64,000 nucleotides of DNA, taken from Branchiostoma floridae (taxonomy: Eukaryota > Chordata > Leptocardii > Amphioxiformes > Branchiostomatidae). The notes under the pieces were generated by a model, which searched no databases, was not told the origin of the DNA, and saw nothing but the letters and a program-made list of their open reading frames with translations. Location of the stretch: contig NW_023365762.1 in assembly GCF_000003815.2 (NCBI RefSeq), forward strand, positions 80,490 through 144,489, given 5' to 3'. Each line of letters starts with the position of its first letter. Position 1 is the first letter of the stretch. Positions 57,401 through 64,000 of the stretch are shown here, piece by piece. The position numbers were made by a program, and so were the translations under genes.

Positions 57401-57943
57401 GGCTCCTATGTAGTACAGTACGACAGGAATGGGCAAGCTTTGACTAAGTTTGAGGTTAAAAGCAGCTCAGTTGCACGCGCGATTGCCGTGGATGTACAAA
57501 GTAAACACATTCTTGTCACCAGATCTGACACGAGAACTTGTGAGATTGACATATTTCATCCAGACAGCTCGTTTGTAAGGACGCTTGGTACAAGTACACT
57601 ATGCCAAAACATACTTGTCATAAACAATGAGAGAAACATTCTTACGGCAAGAAACGACATGGTTCGGGTGTATAACCAGACGGGACATCTTCTGTTCACC
57701 TTTGGTGGCCACGGCGTGCTAAAATACATCCGCGGTATCTGTACGGACATCTCTGGTAATATCTTGGTGTCAGATGAGAAAAATATGCGAGGAAAAGTCT
57801 CCATGTTTACGAGTCGTGGACGCTTTGTTCGTGATGTGGTCACTGGTTTGAGGACTGTTAAACATATCGCCGTGGGAGTAGAAGGACAGCTGGTAGTGAC
57901 TGATTTAATCGACAGAACTGTAACTATATACATCAATTACTAA
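54232..57943 (+). CDS. Type II membrane protein with NHL propeller ectodomain
   Basis: Exons 54232-54493, 55437-55618, 56071-56170 and 57117-57943 join in phases 1,0,1: 1371 bp, 456 residues. N-terminal acidic segment of 11-residue DDDVAEGGYDN repeats, then DMDEGVYENEDND. One helix, about 106-127 (WACVVITASAVLAMLLSGLF), with no signal peptide, so the C-terminus should face outside. Pro/Thr-rich stalk (exon 3), then a single-exon NHL beta-propeller of about 270 residues whose first blade is canonical (EIFIADRGNNRVQVFNMKGD), followed by FHPDSSFVRTLG, VYNQTGHLLFTFGGHG and LVSDEKN. No RING, B-box or TRIM part. Start MTDDDVAEGG was chosen because the upstream ATG frame is broken. The YDND/YENE sites suggest cytoplasmic phosphotyrosine signalling; this is inference. 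NHL domains usually bind proteins or RNA; here the topology implies an extracellular ligand. Confidence 0.8.
54662..54888. mobile_element. Palindromic MITE family M1, copy in NHL intron 1
   Basis: CATTCTCCTACGCAGAGACA, TACTCTGCTATCTCAACCGT, AGCCAATCAGAGAATAGGCC; right arm truncated (GTGCCGTTGGATGTCTGTG). Confidence 0.75.
55130..55350. mobile_element. Nested inverted repeat element in NHL intron 1
   Basis: Outer arms TTTATCCGCAGGGTAA / TTACCCTGCGGATAAA; inner arms GGGATGTCAAGTTAACGGGC / GTCCGTCGACTTGATATCCC. CACCTATATCCG is duplicated at the left. Confidence 0.75.
56245..56640. mobile_element. Large fold-back element in NHL intron 3
   Basis: Arms of about 150 bp: TTCCGGAAAACCTTAAT ... GACCAGATGAATT ... 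GTAGGTATGA ... AATTAGATGTCTCTA and the inverse on the right (TAGAGACATCTAATTGTAAC ... GGTTTTCCGGAATTA). The loop has CCAGAATTCTGG and CAGAATTCTGG repeats. Confidence 0.85.
56752..57050. mobile_element. MITE next to NHL exon 4
   Basis: Arms TAGAGAAATTGCTAACACTT ... CCAACACTGAATTAAACTATAG and CTATAGTTTAATTCGGTGTTGG ... CAGCAATTTCTCTA, about 46 bp each. It ends about 65 bases before exon 4. Confidence 0.85.
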
Positions 57944-58975
57944 TGAGAATGGCGCTCCTTTGTCAAGCTTTGTACATGGAAAATTGTCACTTACTTGACC
58001 ACTGTTACCTTTTTGCTTACATTTGATAAAAAAAGGTACTAATCTGACCGTAGCTATAAGGCATTCATATTTATGCTGCGGGCTATAACCCTGTTGGACT
58101 GAGCTGACAAGCTGAAATGTGTGGAATTTTATGTATTTAAGTATTATTGTTGTAATAGTATGCGTAAAATAAATACCGTAGTCAAACTTTTACAATAGGA
58201 TCGGAACCATACTAGTATGATTTGTTGTTGCTATAAGATTGGTATAAGACAAGTAAGTTGCAATTTTTGTCTGGCAAAATCTGGGAAAAACACTTTTACT
58301 TTTGTCTCTTGCACCTTTTTTTTTTCAATACCATATATAAGCTTTTGGCAAAACATGTTGGTGGACAAGAAAGTGTGATGATTTGTGATGGTTGTCTTGG
58401 AAATGTATGGATGGTTGTCCCATAAAAGCAGGCTCCACCCCAGAGGTGTTGCCAAAAACTATGAAACAAGTGTGTCCATATTTCCTCTTTATTTCCTTAG
58501 AATCTTTAATTTCCATTCTCTTATGCAAAGTCTTGCTTGCAGACTATACAATATACCTTGATGAAGCTCTGCTCAACTGGGCTGTGGTTTCTACTTTTAT
58601 GGGTGTGGCCTCTAACCAGCTCTCAGCCAATCAACTTTACCTAAACAAAACACTAAGGCAATTCTCTGATTGGCTGACAGCTGGTTACAGGTTAGAGACC
58701 ACACAGACAAAAGTCTTGAAACATTGAAAATTACCTGCACCAGACAAAGTTTACCTGCACCACTCTGAATTTAGGAAGTATGGATCATGTTCAGGAACCA
58801 TTGCTACTTTTTCTTTTGTACTATGTAGGCGGTACCAGTCAATGCAGCTAGTAACAATCCATATACAAGCCATATACACCTACATCATAGTAACTTTATG
58901 TATAAAGCCCAGTACATGGACCAGTGCAGTACATGGCTGTAATCTCTATTCCTTGGGTAAAACACTGTTCAGTCT
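57944..58975. other. 3' flank of NHL gene and inverted-repeat element
   Basis: AATAAA near 58168 is a possible poly(A) signal for the NHL gene. About 58590-58715 contains inverted arms GTGTGGCCTCTAACCAGCTC...GCCAATCA and TGATTGGCTGACAGCTGG...GGTTAGAGACCACAC, with a TGATTGGCTGACAGCTGG core also found in family M1. Confidence 0.45.
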
Positions 58976-58979
58976 GTCC

Positions 58980-59577
58980 ATCAGTGGCAAGAGTTGGTCC
59001 ACCGCCATTTGACAGCATTTTACACGTATAGTATACTAATGCAGACTAGACACTGAAGAATGTCTACCAGAAGAAACTTGCTCGTCTGTTGCGGATCTAT
59101 CCAGTCTCATACAAAGTGGTTCTAATCCCTGTTCCTCGGGTAAAACATTGTTCAGTCTGTCCATCAGTGGCAAGAGTTGGTCCACTTCCATTTGACAGCA
59201 TTCTACACGTATAGTATACCAATGCAAACTAGATACCGAGGAGTGTCTACTAGCTTGCTCTTCCGTTGCTGATCTCCCTGGTCTCATAGAAAACGGTTCT
59301 AATCTCTGTTCCTCAGGTAAAACACTGTTTAGTCTGTCCATAAGAGGCAAGAGTTGGTCCACCGCCATTTGACAGCAATTTCAAGTAAAGTATTCTAATG
59401 CAAACTAGATACTGAAGAGTGTCTACTAGAAGATGCTTGCTCGTCTGTTGCAGATCTCCCTGGTCTCATAGAAAACGGTTCTAATCTCTGTTCCTCGGGT
59501 AAAACACTGTTCAGTCTGTCCATCAGTGGCAAGAGTTGGTCCACCGCCATTTTACAGCATTTTACACATATAGTATA
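58980..59577 (-). repeat. Tandem copies of the BORCS5 last-exon segment
   Basis: Three extra copies (about 180 bp period; GCA(A/G)ACTAGA blocks at about 59041, 59224, 59400, then the real exon end at 59583) follow the stop codon. They keep readable frames such as [20 protein letters not shown] and [20 protein letters not shown], with scattered substitutions. Confidence 0.85.
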
Positions 59578-60974
59578 CTAATGCAAACTAGATACCGAGG
59601 AGTGTCTACTAGCTTGCTCTTCCGTTGCTGATCTCCCTGGTCTCATAGAAAACGGTTCTAATCTCTGTTCCTCAGGTAAAACACTGTTCAGTCTGTCCAT
59701 CAGTGGGAGCAATTGGTCCACTGCCATTTGGCAGCGTTTTAGAGTCTGTGACATCTCGTTGATCTTCATGATCTGTTCGGCGTACTTTGCGTACTTCTTC
59801 TGGTGGTCTGTCATCATGTTGGTGAGCGCAGCAATGGCAAAATCCATCTGGAAGAACAAATGAGATGGTTGTCTTGGAAATGTGTGATACAAAATAAACA
59901 GGCTCAACCCCAGAGGTGTTGCCAAAAACCATGAAACAATATTTATTATCTCAATATTTCCAGGCTGTATGAACAAATGACAATGAGTGAGAGTGAGTGT
60001 GTGTGTCTGTGTGTGTGAGAGTAGTTGTGAATGAGTGAGTGTACATGAGTGAGTGAGTGATCGAGTGTGCACAAGAATGGGGTGAGTGAGTATCATAACT
60101 AACACTTAATTCGGTATGTCATAATCAAAAACTGTGACAAAAATAACTAAGACATTTGCACCAATACATTCCTGATCCTCTCTTGTAATATAAAATATAG
60201 AGCATATTTGACTATGTTGTAGTCCTACCTCCTTTGTTCTGTTGGTAAGGGAGTTCTGGTCAAAAGCAACTGCCTCTGCACACTGCTTCATGTGTTCCTG
60301 ATATCGCAGGCACATCTTTAACACCTGTATGGATAAATGCACATTGTCTGGTCAAACAATGCATTCCCAAATCAAATATAAAGCTGGCATCAGATATGTG
60401 TAAACTGTCAATTGATTTTTGTCTACATAAACTTTAGTGAACTGAAAGGGATAATTTAAAAAAAAATACTGTTGTTTGTTTTCTTTTATCAGCACTTGTA
60501 ATATTGCTTAAAGTTTCCAATTTTTATATGTACTATCTTCTTTATGCTCTGGAGAGTGCTATCACTCAATATCCATGTCATTAAGCAAGAACATTATATA
60601 GGTGTTGACAGCCATGTATTAGTGTCTCTTATCATATTATTGTTATCATTATCATAGCTCAAATGTACACAGCACATTAACATTTAAAAACCTAGATGTA
60701 ACCTAAAACTTTGGTTTTTACTTTTCAGAGTAAAGTTGAGTTGAGTTGTGAAAAAATAGTAAATACGGAGCCGTAACATGTGGGTGACAGACTCCCTTAC
60801 TTCCTTTGAGTCCAGTTTGTCCAGTACGTCCGGATCGCGCATGTTGGGGACGTTGAGCGATCCCCGCATGATCGGGAGGAAGGTGGGGATCTCCTGGATC
60901 TTAATGAGTTCTGGATCTGTGGACTGGTAGCCGTGTTGTCCCTCTGCTACCACTACGATGTCCTTCATACTAGC
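59578..60974 (-). CDS. BORCS5: BORC complex subunit 5 (first exon not found)
   Basis: Exons 60974-60801, 60324-60229 and 59847-59578 join in phase 0. They give 179 residues from [12 protein letters not shown] to stop. Landmarks shared with vertebrate BORCS5: [58 protein letters not shown], and [21 protein letters not shown] with FSM(R/K)P. BORCS5 is a lysosome-surface subunit of BORC that recruits ARL8 and kinesin for lysosome movement; its N-terminal glycine is normally myristoylated. That N-terminal exon (MGSEQ-type) lies upstream and was not identified in 61-64 kb. The C-terminus is longer than in human, adding [17 protein letters not shown]. The terminal exon has tandem copies downstream. 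The middle is a coiled-coil-like helical region. Confidence 0.92.
59979..60065. repeat. GT/GA-rich microsatellite in BORCS5 intron
   Basis: Mixed GAGT, GTGT and GAGTGA repeats. Confidence 0.8.
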
Positions 60975-61585
60975 CTGGTGGGGAGGGGGGCAAAAATGTC
61001 AACTTTGTGTGTATCATTCAATTTATTGCAGCCAGTAGGTACCCAATCTAAGTAATGAGGATGTTGTACGTGCTCGAGGCACCCCCTCCAACATAGGACT
61101 CCCACTCTACATCCCGTCCAAAATACGATGCAATCCCTTTAATACAACATGACCAATTAAGCTGCGCCAACCTTGGAATCGAACTCAGGCCGACAGATCC
61201 CTGCACTTGGATCCAGATGGTCAGAGACATGTTGGAAGTTTACAATTCTAAGTGTAAATGAGCAAGGTATCTTGTTTGTTTCCATATCCGTTTCCGTAAA
61301 CCAGCTTACCAGGTTTGTACCAAAGAGTACTACACACTTTTATAATAAGAGTGGTGGGTATCTTACATGCTCGAGAAGTGTGTTTCCACAAACATGTGAC
61401 CTCCAATTAACATCCAAGGAGAGATCCATAACCAGAGCTCGAAATACCACCTGCATATGCAGGTTAGTGCAGGTAAAATTGGAGCTGTGCATGTACTTCT
61501 GATGTCTGCCTGCACCTAACCTGCACTGGTCCATGTACTGGGTTTTATACATGAATATCCTATGGTGTAGTTACACGTGGATTGT
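60975..61585. repeat. Dispersed repeats upstream of BORCS5 exon 2
   Basis: Related to 35222-35385: GTACGTGCTCGAGGCACCCC at about 61065, CTTGGAATCGAACTCAGGCC at about 61170, and TTACATGCTCGAGAAGTGTG at about 61363. At about 61436 CAGAGCTCGAAATACCACCTGC resembles one end of a hAT element. Confidence 0.4.
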
Positions 61586-62480
61586 TACCTTTGCCAGAAT
61601 GGCTAAGGTTATGTTTTCGGTTTGGTGGTGTGGTTCTCCCCGTTTGTGAGCAGCATAACTCGAGCGGACTTCGATGGATGCAGCTGATATTTGGTGGGTG
61701 GGTAGGGGTGTGGAAGACGAAGGTCGAGTTCGATAATGGGCCTCCTAGCGGCTTGCTAAGGTACTGCAGCAGGACCTGCATGCTTGATATCTCGCGTTCC
61801 GGACATGCTGCGGTCGTGATTTTTGAGCGTTAGGGAGCCCTTAAAGCAGGGAGTGATTGCTGCGAGTTTGGGCCCCCTAGCGGCTTTCATGGAAGTGCAG
61901 GCGCCGGTTTAATTGCAAACTTTTGTCCGCGGACAGCATAACTCGAGAAGACTTCAACGGATGCAGCTGGTATTTGGTGGGTGGGTAGGGGTCTGGGAAA
62001 CGAAGGGGGAGTTCGATAATGGGCCCCCTAGCGGCTTGCTAAGGTACTGCAGCAGGACCTGCATGCTTGATATCTCGCGTTCCGGACATGCTGCGGTCGT
62101 GATTTTTGAGCGTTAGGGAGCCCTTAAAGCAGGGAGTGATTGCTGCGAGATTGGGCCCCCTAGCGGCTTTCTTGGAAGTGCAGGCGCCGGTTTACTTTCA
62201 AACTTTTGTCCGCGGACAGCATAACTCGAGAAGACTTCGACGGATGCAGCTGGTATTTGATGGGTGGGTATGAGTCTGGGAAACGAAGGAGGAGTTCGAT
62301 AATGGGCCACCTAGCGGCTTCCCTTGGTACTGTAGCGCAACTTCCGGGTGTGTTTTCCATCTTCTGAACAAGCTATGGCCACGAATTTCGGGTGTTAGAT
62401 AGCTCTTGTGCTCAGAAGTTAGTGACATAAGTTTGGGCCACCTAGCGGCTAGTGTAGGGATAGCAGGGGAATTTTTGTCA
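61586..62480. repeat. Tandem array, ~283-bp unit, about 3 copies
   Basis: AGCATAACTCGAG at 61652, 61934 and 62218; GGGCC(C/T)CCTAGCGGCTT occurs twice per unit. Copies 1 and 2 are nearly identical over GGACCTGCATGCTTGATATC...GTGATTTTTGAGCGTTAGG; copy 3 diverges after CTAGCGGCTTCCCTTGG. Confidence 0.9.
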
Positions 62481-62779
62481 AAAACCTCTGAAGCTTTACA
62501 ACCCACCCCCCACCCCCCCCAAGCCTGGTTTGCTTCACTCCACCTTAGCAGCTGTCACCACAGTTGAGGGGTTCCTGGTCCATGAATTGGACTGGCCTAT
62601 GATCAGTCAGTACTGTGAGCAACCTGATATTTCAGAGGTGTAAAGGTCAGACCTTGCAATGTGTTAGTTGACCCTTAGGCCATATGATCAACTTGGCAAG
62701 CCAAAATGATGGGCTTATGTACATAACAACGGTCTTAGTCTGTATTCTTCTCCTTTCTTTGAGTTTGAGAGGTAGGTAC

Positions 62780-63450
62780 ACTGTCATCTCTCTTTTCACT
62801 ACATGGTCTCAATTTGAGCTGTCCTTGCAGTAGTCTTTTAAAAGCCATTTTCAGTCTCAAAGCCTTCATGCATTCAAGTCTGTCTCCAAAGAGTCAGCTT
62901 GAACTATGTAGAACATGTATCCTACCTTTTATATCATATGGTTGTGAGATTTGGGGCAGAGCTAATTCAGAAGACAATTGCCCAGCAGAAATTACACGGA
63001 GGTGATTTTGTGGAAAATCTTTTGGGTGTACATAGAGATACAAGGAACATGGGGTAGTAGAGCAGAGCTTGGGACATTGTTCCCAATTGACTTACATATA
63101 TTTAATGTACAGTCAAGTTGTGGCTACGCTTCAAACATTCAGACTTTTCAACACATCCCCTATTGTGAGTAGGCGCGTTATCACTCTGTCATCAAATTGA
63201 ATATGAACTGATGAACAGCTGTAAGGAATTCAGGTTACAAGGCGTAAGGGAAATTTGAAACGATATCGGTTACTTTTTTCTATGGATGTCTGAATTCACA
63301 GTTAGACAATAAGTACATAATGTACATTGTTAAAAATGTGGTTGAAAGATATATATATCCAGACATGTTTTCATTGACTGTCTACAAAAAAGTAAAGAAG
63401 GGATTCTCCAGGGAATATTATATAAAATTTTCTAGATAAATATGTGGTAT
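62780..63450 (+). mobile_element. Degraded LINE reverse-transcriptase C-terminal fragment
   Basis: Plus frames read AIFSLKAFMHSSLSPKSQLE, then CILPFISYGCEIWG, and, after a frameshift, LWKIFWVYIEIQGTWGSRAE. These match the thumb region of L2/CR1/I-type LINE reverse transcriptases (L..Y.....P.L.YG.E.W). Stops and frameshifts throughout. Confidence 0.65.
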
Positions 63451-63659
63451 GGTGGGCTTTGTGCAAACTTAGAAGTAGTGCCTACCCCCTTGCAATTGTG
63501 ACAGGGTGGTGGAAATGGTACTTGTTTCTCGATGTTTTAAGCTTGAGGGTGACTTCTGAACAGTTTCATACAACTAAAATGCACATATGTGGAGTTATGG
63601 TTTTAGAGCTGAGGGGTTGCCGCACAAACCTGGACAATAGACTAAAACCACAGCGACAA

Positions 63660-63880
63660 TTTTACCTTTGCCAGAATGGCTAAGGTTAGGTTTTGGATGT
63701 GTTTGTGTGTCTGTGTGTGAGTTAACAGCATACATGTAACTCGAGAAGCCTGGGATGGATAATGATGATATCTGGTAGGTGGGTAGGGATCGGGAAACGA
63801 AGGTCAAGTTTGATAATGGACCCCCTAGCGGCTTGCTAAGGTACTGCAGCAGAAACTTGGACGAAATAACTCTACAACAT
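63660..63880. repeat. Isolated partial unit of the 283-bp repeat
   Basis: GCCAGAATGGCTAAGGTTA, GGTGGGTAGGGATCGGGAAA and CCCCCTAGCGGCTTGCTAAGG, as in the array at 61586-62480; more diverged, about 1.2 kb away. Confidence 0.75.
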
Positions 63881-64000
63881 GTTGACGGATCGTCATGATT
63901 TTTGGTATGTAGATAGAATGAGTGATGACTTACATAATGAGATACTAATTATGCACATCAACAGCTCATTTGCATAATTAATCAGGAAAATTTATAAATC

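Overview
The window reads as nuclear DNA from an amphioxus-type (Branchiostoma-like) invertebrate chordate. Its genes are intron-rich with canonical GT-AG junctions, and many small DNA-transposon derivatives and satellites fill the introns and gaps. The proteins are chordate or deuterostome types: a CYP2-clan P450, 17beta-HSD14, BORCS5, type II C-type lectin, LRR and NHL receptors, kelch, and C2H2 fingers in alternating CDQCDYS/CGYRT style. The species call is inference; no rRNA, tRNA or mitochondrial marker is present.

Layout: 1-0.67 kb is the 3' end of a C2H2 zinc-finger gene, followed by decayed fingers broken by a fold-back element and a hAT-type MITE. Two arrays of a ~203-bp satellite (3.07-6.52 and 8.91-12.06 kb) flank a three-exon minus-strand gene end that I could not name. 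12.3-13.5 kb is a broken C-terminal P450 copy. 13.55-15.7 kb holds a ~299-bp array with perfect hairpins and a CGGAAAG-rich stretch. 16.9-20.7 kb is a type II C-type lectin (+). 22.4-23.6 kb is a 197-bp array. 24.4-27.05 kb is an LRR transmembrane receptor (-). 28-29.65 kb is another degenerate array. 30.1-36.2 kb is a complete 7-exon CYP2-like P450 (-, 500 codons), its introns filled with hAT, Harbinger-like, mariner and LINE pieces. 39.4-46.0 kb is a complete 10-exon HSD17B14-like gene (-, 274 codons). 46.8-49.4 kb is a non-LTR retrotransposon (-). 49.5-51.05 kb is a BTB-kelch ORF whose 3' end is replaced by a copy of that retrotransposon. 54.2-57.9 kb is a type II membrane protein with an NHL propeller (+). 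58.98-60.97 kb is most of BORCS5 (-), with its 3' exon tandemly duplicated. The rest is repeats and a LINE fragment.

There is no operon logic. The P450 and the 17beta-HSD14-like dehydrogenase are metabolic neighbours on the same strand. The lectin, the LRR receptor and the NHL protein are three cell-surface proteins with unrelated ectodomains but acidic, tyrosine-bearing cytoplasmic parts: YxN motifs and PxxP in the LRR tail, YDND repeats in the NHL protein. This is the most interesting biological signal here. The second theme is the dated layering of transposons: target-site duplications, an empty site preserved in the broken P450 copy, and one insertion whose 9-bp duplication is a splice donor.
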